Of a stretch of 64,000 nt of DNA, positions 41,173-49,723 are shown piece by piece. Both the position numbers and the translations under genes were made by a program. The notes below the pieces were generated by a model. The model was not told the origin of the DNA and did no database searches. It saw only the letters and a program-made list of their open reading frames with translations. Numbering within the stretch: position 1 is the first letter of the stretch; every line of letters starts with the position of its first letter. Source of the stretch: Rhodocyclales bacterium (GTDB taxonomy: Bacteria; Pseudomonadota; Gammaproteobacteria; Burkholderiales; Rhodocyclaceae); NCBI GenBank assembly GCA_016235165.1, contig JACRLX010000044.1, positions 1 through 64,000 on the forward strand, read 5' to 3'.

Positions 41173-41792
41173 GGCCTGCGGGCCGGACCTGCCGCACCGG
41201 CGTGCTGTTCGCCGCATTGCTGGCGGCCGGATTTACACCGCCGCCGGCCCTGGCCGCCGATGTGCGCCACGCGGCCGCGCCGGCCGACACGCTGCCGCTG
41301 CTGCCGCGCTACCTGCTGATGGACGTGCAGGGCCGGGCGGTGAGCCATGAGGATTTTCGCGGCCGCTTCCAGCTCGTCAGCTTCGGCTTCATTTCCTGCC
41401 CCGACGTCTGCCCGACCACGCTGCTGGAGGTCAGGCAACTGCTCGAAGCCCTGGGCGACAAGGCCGGGCGGGTGCAGGCGATCTTCATCACGGTTGATCC
41501 CGAACGCGACACGCGCGAGGTGTTGCGCGACTACACGGCGGCTTTCGACAAGCGCATCCTCGGCCTTACCGGCAGCCCCGAGCTGGTGCGCCGCGCCGCC
41601 GAGAGCTTTCGCGTCCAGTATGAGACGGTGCGCGAACCGGGTGCCGCGGCCGACAACTACACCATGAACCATACCGCCGGCATGGTGCTGCTCGACCCGC
41701 GCGGGCGCTTCCTGGCGCGTTTCGGATACGGCATGGGCGCGCACGCGATGAGCGAGCGCCTGCTGGCCGAGATCGCCGCCGAGCAACGCTGA
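41169..41792 (+). CDS. SCO1/SenC-type copper chaperone
   Basis: A 207-residue thioredoxin-fold protein, secreted or membrane-tethered by the N-terminal helix. The copper ligands CPDVCPT and the downstream His (NYTMNHTAGMVLLD) are intact, as is FITVDPERDT. Sco proteins metallate CuA sites of oxidases and, in some bacteria, NosZ. Since NosZ has a CuA centre and this gene follows the nos run, a NosZ role is likely. Confidence 0.88.
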   Translation: MRPAGRTCRTGVLFAALLAAGFTPPPALAADVRHAAAPADTLPLLPRYLLMDVQGRAVSHEDFRGRFQLVSFGFISCPDVCPTTLLEVRQLLEALGDKAGRVQAIFITVDPERDTREVLRDYTAAFDKRILGLTGSPELVRRAAESFRVQYETVREPGAAADNYTMNHTAGMVLLDPRGRFLARFGYGMGAHAMSERLLAEIAAEQR

Positions 41793-41805
41793 GCGTCGGC
41801 TCGCG

Positions 41806-43071
41806 ATGCCGGACCGCCGCCACTTCCTTGCCAGCGGGCTGGCGCTGGCCGCCGGGCGTTCTCTCGCCCAGCTATCGCCACGCGCCGCCGGGCGCGTGCT
41901 CATCGTCGGCGGCGGCTGGGGTGGCCTTGCGGCGGCGTCACGCCTGCGGCGCAACGCGCCGGAACTCGACGTCACGCTGGTCGAACGCGAGCCGGTGTTT
42001 CGCTCCCTGCCGCTGTCCAACGCCTGGCTGGTCGGGCGCGCGCCCGAGGTCATTGCTCCGGCGCAGCACGCTGCCATTGCCGCGCAAGTCGGCTACCGCC
42101 ACCTGCGCGCCGAGGCCACCGCCATCGATCGCGCGCAGCGACGGCTGCACACCGCGCAGGGCGTGCTCGATTACGACTGGCTGATCCTGGCGCCCGGCAT
42201 CCGCTACGACTATGCGCCCTGGCTGGGCGACGACGCGCGCGCCATCGAGGCCGTGCGGCGCGACTTTCCGGCAGGCTACGTCGCCGGAGAACTCGACGCC
42301 CTCAAGCGCAAGCTGGTCGACTTCAAGGGCGGCGTGCTGCTGATGACCGTGCCGCCCGGGCCTTCGCGCTGCCCGCCGGCACCCTACGAGCGCGCCGTGA
42401 TGATCGCCTGGTGGCTCAAGTCGCGGCGCATTCCGGGGCGGCTGATCCTGGTCGATGCCGGGGGCGGCATGCAGCGCTTCAATCGCGTATTCGCCGAGCG
42501 CTATCAGGACCAAATCCAGCACCTCACCCACGCCACGGTGAAGGCGCTCGACCCCTATGCCAAGTCCCTGCAAACCGAATTCGACGAGATCCGCTTCGAC
42601 GATGCGATCATCATCCCGCCGCAGGCGGCGCCGGACATCCTGCGCCAGGCCGGGCTGCTGGAAACCGATGCCGCCGGCGGGCCCGGCCACTGGGCCGCCT
42701 TCGACCCGCTGCGGCTGCACGCCATCGGCGACGAACGTGTGTTCATCGTCGGTGACCTGCTCGGGCGCGCCTCGCCGCTGTTCGGCGCCTACCCCAAGAG
42801 CGCCCACATGGCAGCGCGCCTGGGCCGCATTGCCGCCGACGGCATCGCGGCGCAGGCGCACGGCGTGTCGCCAGCGCCGACTTTTCCCGAGAGCGTGTGC
42901 TTCGTACATACCGACGTCGAGCCGGCCGAGGCCTTGCGCATCGAGGCCAGCTACCGCCAGCGCGGCGATGGCCTGATCACGCAGAGCGTGCGCCAGCGCG
43001 AGGAGCCTCAACCGCGAGGGGAAGACGCGGAGTGGGCGCGCGCGCTCTTCGCAGAAATGCTGGCATCCTGA
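41806..43071 (+). CDS. FccB/SoxF-like flavoprotein (sulfide dehydrogenase family)
   Basis: A 421-residue periplasmic FAD protein. The N-terminus PDRRHFLASGLALAAG looks like a Tat signal; the Rossmann FAD site is VLIVGGGWGGLAAASRL. A second part has VPPGPSRCPPAPYERA, as in flavocytochrome c flavin subunits, and a C-terminal FCSD-type ESVCFVHTDVEPAEALRIEASYR. No separate cytochrome subunit is adjacent. It may oxidise sulfide or a related thiol. It closes the plus-strand series begun at nosZ, 13 bases after sco. Confidence 0.82.
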   Translation: MPDRRHFLASGLALAAGRSLAQLSPRAAGRVLIVGGGWGGLAAASRLRRNAPELDVTLVEREPVFRSLPLSNAWLVGRAPEVIAPAQHAAIAAQVGYRHLRAEATAIDRAQRRLHTAQGVLDYDWLILAPGIRYDYAPWLGDDARAIEAVRRDFPAGYVAGELDALKRKLVDFKGGVLLMTVPPGPSRCPPAPYERAVMIAWWLKSRRIPGRLILVDAGGGMQRFNRVFAERYQDQIQHLTHATVKALDPYAKSLQTEFDEIRFDDAIIIPPQAAPDILRQAGLLETDAAGGPGHWAAFDPLRLHAIGDERVFIVGDLLGRASPLFGAYPKSAHMAARLGRIAADGIAAQAHGVSPAPTFPESVCFVHTDVEPAEALRIEASYRQRGDGLITQSVRQREEPQPRGEDAEWARALFAEMLAS

Positions 43072-43160
43072 CCGATTTCGCCCCCTTGGGCAGCCTGCAC
43101 ATTCTTGTGCGGCGCGAAACGCTCGCTGATATTGCCGTGATTCAAGGCGCGCGAGCCTGC

Positions 43161-43673
43161 TCAATGCCTCGCAAACACGCTGGTCTTGCCGTCCGGTCCG
43201 ACCAGCAGGGTGTTGTAGGCCTCGCGCCTGACCTCGCGTTCATTGCTGGCGTTGTCGAGGATGGTGCAGGCGGTTTCGCAGAAGGGGTTCGACTGTTCGC
43301 GGCCGGGCGCGCCGCGCGGCAGGCCGGGCACGGCGAGGCCGCGCGCCTTGGGCATTTCCTTCAGCAGCAGCTGGATGTCCTCGGCCGGGACATGGCCCTC
43401 GATGAAGTAGTTGCCGACCTTGGCCGTATGCACCGACTCCAGCCCGGCGGGCACATTCAGCCAGCGCTTGAGGCGCGGCATGGTGGCGGCTTCCTTTTCC
43501 TCTATCGTGACTTCGAAGCCGGCCTGGCGCAGGTGGTCGGCCCAGTCGATGCAGGCCAGGCAGGGACTGGGGACGTAGACGGTGATCGGCGGCAGGCCCG
43601 GCCTGGCCGCGTCGGCGGCCAAGGCGCCGCCGCCGGCGAGGGCAAGCGCCAGCGCGACGAGCGTCCTCAGCAT
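43161..43673 (-). CDS. DUF411 metal-binding periplasmic protein
   Basis: A 170-residue secreted protein from ATG 43673 (MLRTLVALALALAGGGALA). It has the DUF411 pattern: SPCLACIDWADHLRQAGFEV (C-x2-C), then SVHTAKVGNYFIEGHVPAEDI and GLAVPGLPRGAPG. The usual CxCC/CHTA Cys residues are partly replaced (LACI, VHTA). DUF411 proteins accompany copper-handling genes. A 34-residue tail with ETACTILDNASNEREV follows. It is preceded by and overlaps the ankyrin gene. Confidence 0.85.
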   Translation of the reverse strand: MLRTLVALALALAGGGALAADAARPGLPPITVYVPSPCLACIDWADHLRQAGFEVTIEEKEAATMPRLKRWLNVPAGLESVHTAKVGNYFIEGHVPAEDIQLLLKEMPKARGLAVPGLPRGAPGREQSNPFCETACTILDNASNEREVRREAYNTLLVGPDGKTSVFARH

Positions 43674-44164
43674 GGCTTGCCGGCCTGGCAGCCCTTGAGC
43701 AGCCAAAGCGAAACGATGCCGGCCACCTCGTCGGCGCGCACCTTGCGCGCCATGCTCAACACGTCACGCCCGGCGTCGGTTTTTGCCGCCGGGTCGGCGC
43801 CGGCTTCGAGCAGTAGTTTCGCGTTGGCGCTGCGGGTGGAAAAGGCCGCCATGTGCAGGGGCGTGCGGCCTTCGCCGTCGCGCGCATTGACCGCGGCGCC
43901 GGCGGCGAGCAGGGCCCTGAGCGGGCCGCTGTCCTCGTTCATCGCCGCATAGTGCAGCGGCGTGATGCCCAGCGGCGTGCGGGCGTCGCGCGCCTTCGGT
44001 GTGGCCTTGAGGATGGCTTCCACCTCCTGCCGCTTGCCCATGCGCGCGGCGTCGTGGATCGGCTGCTCGTTCATGCCCAGCAGTGTCTCGGCCGCATGGG
44101 CGGGGGGTAGCAGGCCGGCGAGGATCAGTATCGCCAGTCCGCCGATTCGGGTGGAAATGTTCAC
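43667..44164 (-). CDS. Periplasmic ankyrin-repeat protein
   Basis: GTG 44164 with a GGAG ribosome site starts a 165-residue protein with a signal peptide (LAILILAGLLPPAHAA). Three ankyrin repeats follow: NEQPIHDAARMGKRQEVEAIL, LGITPLHYAAMNEDSGPLRALLAAGA and EGRTPLHMAAFSTRSANAKLLLEAGA. A C-terminal CQAGKPC could be a disulfide or metal site. Ankyrin proteins in the periplasm often shield partner proteins. The gene is coupled to DUF411 (seven-base overlap) and divergent from the diheme cytochrome at 44284. Confidence 0.85.
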   Translation of the reverse strand: MNISTRIGGLAILILAGLLPPAHAAETLLGMNEQPIHDAARMGKRQEVEAILKATPKARDARTPLGITPLHYAAMNEDSGPLRALLAAGAAVNARDGEGRTPLHMAAFSTRSANAKLLLEAGADPAAKTDAGRDVLSMARKVRADEVAGIVSLWLLKGCQAGKPC

Positions 44165-44283
44165 GTCGGGTTCTCCTTCCGCAAGCACCGATGTTAACCC
44201 TTGGTCAGGATCCGGCATTGATCCAAAACAGGCGCCAATATGCGACCATTGCGCGTCCGGAAACTCGTCTGCACGGAGAAAGC

Positions 44284-45012
44284 ATGTCCTTGTCCAAATA
44301 TTCCCTGCTCCTGGCCATGGTGCTTGGCTTGGGCGCCTGCGCAGCGGACCCGGTGCCGCATCCGTCGCAGACCTCGGCGCGGGCAAAGGGGCCGGCCGCA
44401 GCCGAAGCCGAACGCGCGCTGGCGCTTGCCGACGGGGGGAATGCCGCTGCCGGCAAGCTCGCCTACGAGGTCTGTAGCGCCTGTCACCTGCCGTCAGGTT
44501 TCGGCCGTCGCGATGGCGGCTACCCGAAACTGGCCGGCCAGCACGCGACGGTGCTGATCAAGCAGATTGCCGACATACGCGCCCAGGTTCGCGACAACCC
44601 CAGCATGCACGGTTTCGTCAAGGAACTGCGCGATCCGCGCGATATCGCCAATGTTGCCGCGTATATCGAAAGCCTCTGCATTCCTCCCGGCAATGGCCGT
44701 TATACCCTGCCGGATGCGGCGGAGCAGATCGCCAGGGGGCGCCAGATGTTTGCCCGCGAGTGCGCCGATTGCCACCAGGCGAGCGGGCAGGGCAACAAGG
44801 AGAAGCGCTATCCCGTCGTCGCCGGACAGCACTACCGTTACCTGTTGCGCCAGATGCAGGACATCCGCGATGGCTACCGGCAGAACGGCGACCCGGACAT
44901 GGTCAAGACCATCGCGAAATACAAGAACGACCAACTGCAAAGCATGGCCGCCTTTCTCGCCAGCCTGGATACTCCCGGCACTCCCTGCGAACCGGCGCCC
45001 GTCCGGAAATGA
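44284..45012 (+). CDS. Diheme cytochrome c (c4-like) lipoprotein, paralogue of 29211 protein
   Basis: A 242-residue diheme cytochrome with lipoprotein-type signal (LLLAMVLGLGACAAD; the lipobox Cys anchors it to a membrane). Heme sites are CSACH and CADCH. c4-type YPKLAGQHATVLIKQIADIR and YPVVAGQHYRYLLRQMQDIR motifs are very close to those of the 29211 protein. It precedes nirJ, separated by a region with an FNR-type dyad. It probably links quinol oxidation to nitrite or N2O reduction; the acceptor is unknown. Confidence 0.87.
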   Translation: MSLSKYSLLLAMVLGLGACAADPVPHPSQTSARAKGPAAAEAERALALADGGNAAAGKLAYEVCSACHLPSGFGRRDGGYPKLAGQHATVLIKQIADIRAQVRDNPSMHGFVKELRDPRDIANVAAYIESLCIPPGNGRYTLPDAAEQIARGRQMFARECADCHQASGQGNKEKRYPVVAGQHYRYLLRQMQDIRDGYRQNGDPDMVKTIAKYKNDQLQSMAAFLASLDTPGTPCEPAPVRK

Positions 45013-45034
45013 GGCGCGCCGGGCCGGCCGGAGC

Positions 45035-45048
45035 TTGACAGCTGTCAA
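45035..45048. promoter_or_regulatory. FNR/DNR-type dyad upstream of nirJ
   Basis: TTGACAGCTGTCAA is a perfect palindrome matching TTGAT-N4-ATCAA at all but one base per half (TTGAC/GTCAA). It is centred 42 bases before the nirJ ATG, so a -41.5 start site would fall at the start codon. TAGAGT (45072-45077) is a possible -10. The spacing suggests either a leaderless message or a repressing or variant role. Confidence 0.65.
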
Positions 45049-45083
45049 GGCGCCGCCGGCGCCGGCGGAGCTAGAGTGAGGCC

Positions 45084-46238
45084 ATGTTCCGCATCTCCCA
45101 GTTCATGCAGGAAATCGCCGCGCCGCCGCCGCCGGGGCCGGTGCGCTCAGTTGCCAAACCCGCCCCCGGGCCGGTGGTGATCTGGAACCTGATCCGCCGC
45201 TGCAACCTGACCTGCAAGCACTGCTATTCGATCTCGGCCGACAAGGACTTCGCCGGCGAGCTGGGCACGGCGGAAATCTTCGCCGTGATGGACCAGCTCA
45301 AGGCCTTTCGCGTCCCGGCGCTGATCCTTTCCGGCGGCGAGCCGCTCTTGCGGCCCGACATCTTCGAGATCTCGGCGCGCGCCAAGGCCATGGGTTTCTT
45401 CACCGCGCTGTCCTCCAACGGCACGCTGATCGACGCCGCGATGTGCGAAAGGATAAGGGCCATCGGCTACGACTACGTCGGCATCAGCCTCGACGGCCTG
45501 GGTGCGACGCACGACAGGTTCCGTCGCATGCAGGGTGCATTCGACAAGTCGCTCGCCGGCATCCGCCTGTGCCGCGACGCCGGGCTCAAGGTCGGCGTGC
45601 GCTACACCATGACCCAGGACAACCACCAGGACCTGCCCGGCCTGCTCAAGCTGGTCGAGGACGAGGGCATAGCCCGCTTCTATTTCTCGCACCTCAACTA
45701 CGCCGGGCGCGGCAACAAGAACCGCAAGGACGACGCCCTGCACCAGATGACGCGCAGCGCCATGGACCTGCTGTTCGACACCTGCTGGGACTACCGGGAG
45801 CGCGGCCTGCAAAAGGAATTCACCACCGGCAACAACGATGCCGACGGGGTATATCTGCTCTACTGGCTGCGGCGCCGCTTTCCGCACGAAGTCGAGCGCA
45901 TCCGCGCCAGGTTGCAGCAATGGGGCGGAAATTCCAGCGGCGTCAATGTCGCCAACATCGACAACCTCGGCAACGTCCATCCCGACACCATGTGGTGGCA
46001 TTACTCGCTGGGCAATGTACGCGAGCGCGATTTCGGCACGATCTGGAACGACCTCTCCGATCCGCTGCTGGCCAGCCTCAAGGCCCGGCCGCGCAAGGTC
46101 GGCGGACGCTGCGGCGCCTGCGCCCACTTCGCCATCTGCGGCGGCAACACGCGGGTGCGCGCCCAGCAGTTGACGGGCGACGCCTGGGCGGAGGACCCCG
46201 GCTGCTACCTCAGCGACGAGGAAATCGACATCGTTTGA
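45084..46238 (+). CDS. nirJ: NirJ, radical SAM heme d1 biosynthesis protein
   Basis: A 384-residue radical SAM enzyme that converts 12,18-didecarboxysiroheme by replacing propionates with oxo groups. The [4Fe-4S]/SAM motif is CNLTCKHC near residues 39-46, followed by LSGGEPLLRPD and SLDGLGATHDRFR. The C-terminal SPASM-type cysteines are CGACAHFAICGG...DPGCYL. It lies apart from the nirS operon behind an FNR-type dyad. Its last 34 bases overlap the convergent exbD. Confidence 0.95.
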   Translation: MFRISQFMQEIAAPPPPGPVRSVAKPAPGPVVIWNLIRRCNLTCKHCYSISADKDFAGELGTAEIFAVMDQLKAFRVPALILSGGEPLLRPDIFEISARAKAMGFFTALSSNGTLIDAAMCERIRAIGYDYVGISLDGLGATHDRFRRMQGAFDKSLAGIRLCRDAGLKVGVRYTMTQDNHQDLPGLLKLVEDEGIARFYFSHLNYAGRGNKNRKDDALHQMTRSAMDLLFDTCWDYRERGLQKEFTTGNNDADGVYLLYWLRRRFPHEVERIRARLQQWGGNSSGVNVANIDNLGNVHPDTMWWHYSLGNVRERDFGTIWNDLSDPLLASLKARPRKVGGRCGACAHFAICGGNTRVRAQQLTGDAWAEDPGCYLSDEEIDIV

Positions 46239-46747
46239 CCTCGGGTGAGGTTTTGCCGCGCGGTGCGCCGTAATCGCCGTTCCGCCAGCGCCGACTCCTG
46301 GCGCGGCAGCGGGCAGGCGCGAGCCGCGGCGTATTCCTCCGGCGTGCTGACGAAGCCTATCCTGAGCAAGCCCGCCCTGGCGGCCAGGGCCATCACCTGG
46401 GCCACGCTTTCGTAGCGCGCCTTGCGATCGGCGCGCAGGTGCAGTTCGGGCTGCGGCTGCCGCTGCGCCTCGGCGCCGAAGCGCGTGGCGAGTTCGGCCA
46501 GGGGCACGGGCTCACCGTTCCAGAACAGCTTGCCGTCCTCGCGGATGCCGAACTCGATGTGCGTCGGCCGGGTGATGTTCGCGGCGGACGCCGCCCTGGG
46601 CAGGTCGATCTTCACCGCATGGGTCAGCAGCGGCGCGGTGACGATGAAGATCACCAGCAGCACCAGCATCACATCCACCAGCGGCACCACGTTCATGTCG
46701 GCCACGGGCGCGCCGTGGTGCCGGCGGGAAATATCAGCCCTGGCCAT
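46205..46747 (-). CDS. exbD: ExbD-type TonB-system proton channel subunit
   Basis: A 180-residue protein from ATG 46747. It has an N-terminal MNVVPLVDVMLVLLVIFIVTAPLL helix with the essential Asp, a periplasmic domain (KIDLPRAASA...ELHLRADRKARYESVAQVMALAARAGLLRIGFVS), and an arginine-rich C-terminal tail of about 30 residues. It overlaps exbB by 14 bases. Last gene of the six-gene TonB operon. Confidence 0.9.
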   Translation of the reverse strand: MARADISRRHHGAPVADMNVVPLVDVMLVLLVIFIVTAPLLTHAVKIDLPRAASAANITRPTHIEFGIREDGKLFWNGEPVPLAELATRFGAEAQRQPQPELHLRADRKARYESVAQVMALAARAGLLRIGFVSTPEEYAAARACPLPRQESALAERRLRRTARQNLTRGQTMSISSSLR

Positions 46748-47405
46748 GCTTGACCGCCAGCAGGACGTAGAGCTCATGGGCGAAGGATTCCAGACGCGCC
46801 AGCCATATCCGGTTGCGCCGGTTGAAGGCGTTATAGGCCAGCACGGCAGGGATCGCCACCGCCAGCCCCAGCGCCGTCATGATCAAGGCCTCGCCCACCG
46901 GGCCGGCCACCTTGTCGAGCGTACCCTGGCCGCTCATGCCGATCTGCACCAGCGCGTGGTAGATGCCCCAGACCGTGCCGAAGAGTCCGATGTAGGGGGC
47001 CGCCGAACCGGCCGAGGCCAGTATCGTGAGGCCGTGCTCGGCGTCGGCCGCTTCGCAATCCACGGCGTTGTTCAGCGTCCGGGTCAGATACTCGCCGATG
47101 CCACCGGCCGCCGCCAGCCTGCCTTCGCCGCCCTGGGCGCGGACCTTGAGCGCTTCATCGGCCAGCGCGGCAAAGGCATTGTCGGTGCCATCCTGGAGCA
47201 TGGCGGCGACCTCATCCAGCGAGCGCGCCTGCCAGAAGCCTTGCACGAAGGCATCGGCGCGCCGCCTGGCCAGCCAGTTGCCCAGCGCGCGGGAGACGAT
47301 CAGGTACCAGCTTGCCACCGAGAGCAGCAGCAGCACGGCCAGCACGCCGCGGCCGACACCGTCGGTCTGTGACAGAAAGTGGGCAAAGCCCAGGCCTTGT
47401 TCCAT
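46734..47405 (-). CDS. exbB: ExbB-type TonB-system proton channel subunit
   Basis: A 223-residue membrane protein with three helices: residues about 14-35, then 125-150 and 165-190. The MotA/TolQ/ExbB signature is ILASAGSAAPYIGLFGTVWGIYHALVQI followed by GPVGEALIMTALGLAVAIPAVLAYNAF. It forms the proton-driven motor with ExbD energising TonB. It lies four bases downstream of tonB. Confidence 0.92.
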   Translation of the reverse strand: MEQGLGFAHFLSQTDGVGRGVLAVLLLLSVASWYLIVSRALGNWLARRRADAFVQGFWQARSLDEVAAMLQDGTDNAFAALADEALKVRAQGGEGRLAAAGGIGEYLTRTLNNAVDCEAADAEHGLTILASAGSAAPYIGLFGTVWGIYHALVQIGMSGQGTLDKVAGPVGEALIMTALGLAVAIPAVLAYNAFNRRNRIWLARLESFAHELYVLLAVKHGQG

Positions 47406-47409
47406 GGGA

Positions 47410-48036
47410 TCAATTTCCTTGCAGTACGAATTTGAAGGGCTGCAACGCGACGGCGCGCACCGGCCGGCCGTCGCGCCGCGCCGGGGTGCAGCGCCAGGTC
47501 TTCACGGCGGCAAGGGCGGCTTCGTCGAGCCGCGGATAAGCACTGCCGCTTGCCACGCTGGCAGCGACAACCTGGCCTCGCTCATCGAGCTCAACCTTGA
47601 GCACCGTGATGCCGGCTTCCCCCATGCGGCGCGACAGCGGCGGATAGCCCGGCGCGGGACGCTCGGGGCAGGCCACCGAGAGCTCCGCGGCCATGACGAC
47701 CGGGCCGGCCGGCAAGGTGACGGGCGGGGCTTCGATCGCCGGCGCCGGCGTGGGGGTGAGCGGCGGCGCGATGTAATCGGCGGGGGCGGGTGTCGGGCTC
47801 TCGGCGACAATCTGGCGCGGCTGCGGCTTCTCGATGGGGCGAGCCTGGGGCGGCGGGCGCGTCGGCGCTTCCTGTTTCGCCGGCGCCGGGGGGGCGATGA
47901 AGTTCACGAAGAGCGCCGCCGTTTCATCGGGGCCCGGGATCAACCGATGCTGCCACAGGCCCCAAAGGGCGGCGACGTGCATGGCGGCTACCAGAGTCAC
48001 CCCGGTGAGCTTGTCCCATGCCAGTTGCAATTTCAT
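47410..48036 (-). CDS. tonB: TonB energy transducer
   Basis: A 208-residue protein with an N-terminal membrane helix (GVTLVAAMHVAALWGLW) and a proline-rich periplasmic spacer with repeated Pro/Ala/Lys (RPPPQARPIEKPQPR). The C-terminal TonB domain reads GYPPLSRRMGEAGITVLKVELDERGQVVAASVASGSAYPRLDEAALAAVKTWRCTPARRDG. It would drive the receptor encoded upstream in the same operon and probably BtuB too. Confidence 0.92.
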   Translation of the reverse strand: MKLQLAWDKLTGVTLVAAMHVAALWGLWQHRLIPGPDETAALFVNFIAPPAPAKQEAPTRPPPQARPIEKPQPRQIVAESPTPAPADYIAPPLTPTPAPAIEAPPVTLPAGPVVMAAELSVACPERPAPGYPPLSRRMGEAGITVLKVELDERGQVVAASVASGSAYPRLDEAALAAVKTWRCTPARRDGRPVRAVALQPFKFVLQGN

Positions 48037-48048
48037 CCGGATCCCGCT

Positions 48049-48540
48049 TCAAGGACGCAGAAACTCGCGCAGGACATGCGCCGCAGGCGACCCGGCATGG
48101 AAGCGCGCCGTCCCCTTGGCGGGGATCAGGGCGACGTAGGGCGTCAGCCCGCGCCAGTCCGGATTCACCGTATGGCGCAAGGCCTGCGCGTCGCCATCGA
48201 AGGCATACAAGGCGTGGGCTCCGCGGTAGTGGCGATCCTTGATCAGATCCGCTTCCTGGCCGGCGCCGTCCATCACCACCACCGCGAGCCGCGCCCGGGA
48301 ATTCGATTGGCGCATGGCTGCCGCGAGCTGGTCGATCACCCTGGGGCAGTGCACGCAATCCGTGGTCGAAAACACCACCACCCGCGGGTGCCCCTTCGTA
48401 TGGGCCAGCTCGCGCCAGGTGTTGGCGCCGAACCCAAGCACGGCCTGCGGCGCGGCGCCTGCCGGCGCGATTGGCGCAAGCAGCGCGGCGAGGACGGCGA
48501 GCGGCCGCACCCGGCGCTCAAGGAGAGATCGGCAGGACAT
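48049..48540 (-). CDS. Secreted thioredoxin-like protein
   Basis: A 163-residue protein from ATG 48540 (MSCRSLLERRVRPL...APIAPAGAA signal). The fold core VVVFSTTDCVHCPRVIDQL carries a CVHC redox/metal motif, followed by ARLAVVVMDG and a GLTPYVALIPAKG cis-Pro-like region. It overlaps the BNR-fold gene by 23 bases. It may keep Cys in the neighbouring receptor or BNR protein reduced, or bind metal. Confidence 0.75.
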   Translation of the reverse strand: MSCRSLLERRVRPLAVLAALLAPIAPAGAAPQAVLGFGANTWRELAHTKGHPRVVVFSTTDCVHCPRVIDQLAAAMRQSNSRARLAVVVMDGAGQEADLIKDRHYRGAHALYAFDGDAQALRHTVNPDWRGLTPYVALIPAKGTARFHAGSPAAHVLREFLRP

Positions 48541-49723
48541 GGATTTCCCTTGCGGTGCGCCACAGGACGCGGATGCCCGCGGGCGTCGCCAGCATGCGCG
48601 GGTGATCGTTTTCATCGCTGCTGGTTGCCAGTTCGCGCAGGGCAAAGTGGGCGCCGTCGTCGGCCGACACCCAGGCCCGCAGGCGGGTCTGCGTACCGTC
48701 GTAGCTGCGCCAGGCGATCGCCACCTGGCGGCCGGAGGCGACGACATCGGCATGTTCCGCGCGTGGGTCGGGCAGTTCCCGCGCCTCGCCCTCGGGTGAG
48801 CCCACGGGCGACAGCCGACCGTAGCGAACGGCGGCGCGGCCGGCCTTTTCGCCGAACCAGACCGCGTGGTAGCCGCCCTGGGTCGAGGCAGCGAGCCCCG
48901 GTCCGTGATGGGGGCAGGCATCGAGCTTCCAGTCGTCGAAGCTGGCGCGCACCGGAGCCTTGTCCCCGCCGAGGATGGCGAAGGCGTGATCGCGGACGTT
49001 GGGTTCGAACACATGGCGCCACATCGCCGCCAGCCCGCCCTCGGGCGTTGGCGCCACGGCGATGCGGCAGCACTCGCAGCTGTGGTCGGCGAGCTTGATG
49101 TCGGGCCCGAAGCTGAGGCCGCCATCGCGCGACTCGTTGCGGTAGATGGCCGCGCCGGCATAGGCGCTCTTCGCGGAAGCGGTGCCAGCCGCGTTCGCGG
49201 CCAGCACTTGGTCGCGCTTGTCGATCCAGACCACATGCAGCACGCCGGCACGGTCGAAAGCCAGCGACTCGAAGCGATGGGTGATCAGCTGGCGGTCGCG
49301 ATGGATGGTGAGTGGCGCGGAAAAGCTCTTGCCGCCATCGTCCGAGCGCAGCATGCGGATTTCGCCGGTGTAGGGCTTGGCCAGCGGCTGGGTATAGGAA
49401 ATCACCACCCGGTCATGCGGCCCGAAGGCGATCTTGGGCCGGTTCTCGCCATCGGCGGCGATCCTGTCGTTTCCGCTGTCGAGCAGTTGCGCATCGCTCC
49501 ACGTGAGGCCGAGGTCCGTGCTGGTGCGGACAAACAGCCTGCCATCGGGATTCAGCCCGACCACCCACAACAGTCCGCCGGGTGATACCGCGGCGCCGAT
49601 CGCCAATCCCGGCTTGGCGGGCCGCGCCGCCTTGGCCGCCACCCGTGGCGTATCCCCATGCCCCTCATGGGCGGCAAGTGCCGCTGTCCAGGTGAAGGCG
49701 ATCGCGGCAAGTAAGTACTTCAC
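48518..49723 (-). CDS. Secreted BNR/sialidase-fold protein with Cys/His clusters
   Basis: A 401-residue secreted protein starting at GTG 49723, which overlaps the receptor stop (GTGA). The signal peptide ends at TAALAA-H and is followed at once by HEGHGD. Several Asp-box repeats (SDDGGKSFSAP; SRDGGLSFGPD; SADDGAHFALR) show a sialidase-type six-bladed propeller. DHSCECCRIAVAPT and LDACPHHGPGL are Cys/His clusters suited to metal binding. No sialidase Arg triad is evident, so enzymatic sialidase activity is unlikely. It is probably a periplasmic partner of the TonB receptor. Confidence 0.78.
   Translation of the reverse strand: MKYLLAAIAFTWTAALAAHEGHGDTPRVAAKAARPAKPGLAIGAAVSPGGLLWVVGLNPDGRLFVRTSTDLGLTWSDAQLLDSGNDRIAADGENRPKIAFGPHDRVVISYTQPLAKPYTGEIRMLRSDDGGKSFSAPLTIHRDRQLITHRFESLAFDRAGVLHVVWIDKRDQVLAANAAGTASAKSAYAGAAIYRNESRDGGLSFGPDIKLADHSCECCRIAVAPTPEGGLAAMWRHVFEPNVRDHAFAILGGDKAPVRASFDDWKLDACPHHGPGLAASTQGGYHAVWFGEKAGRAAVRYGRLSPVGSPEGEARELPDPRAEHADVVASGRQVAIAWRSYDGTQTRLRAWVSADDGAHFALRELATSSDENDHPRMLATPAGIRVLWRTAREIHVLPISP

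Noticed and set aside
44205-44230. FNR-type half site before the diheme cytochrome at 44284
   Set aside because: Only one half (TTGAT) is present; the second half does not match.
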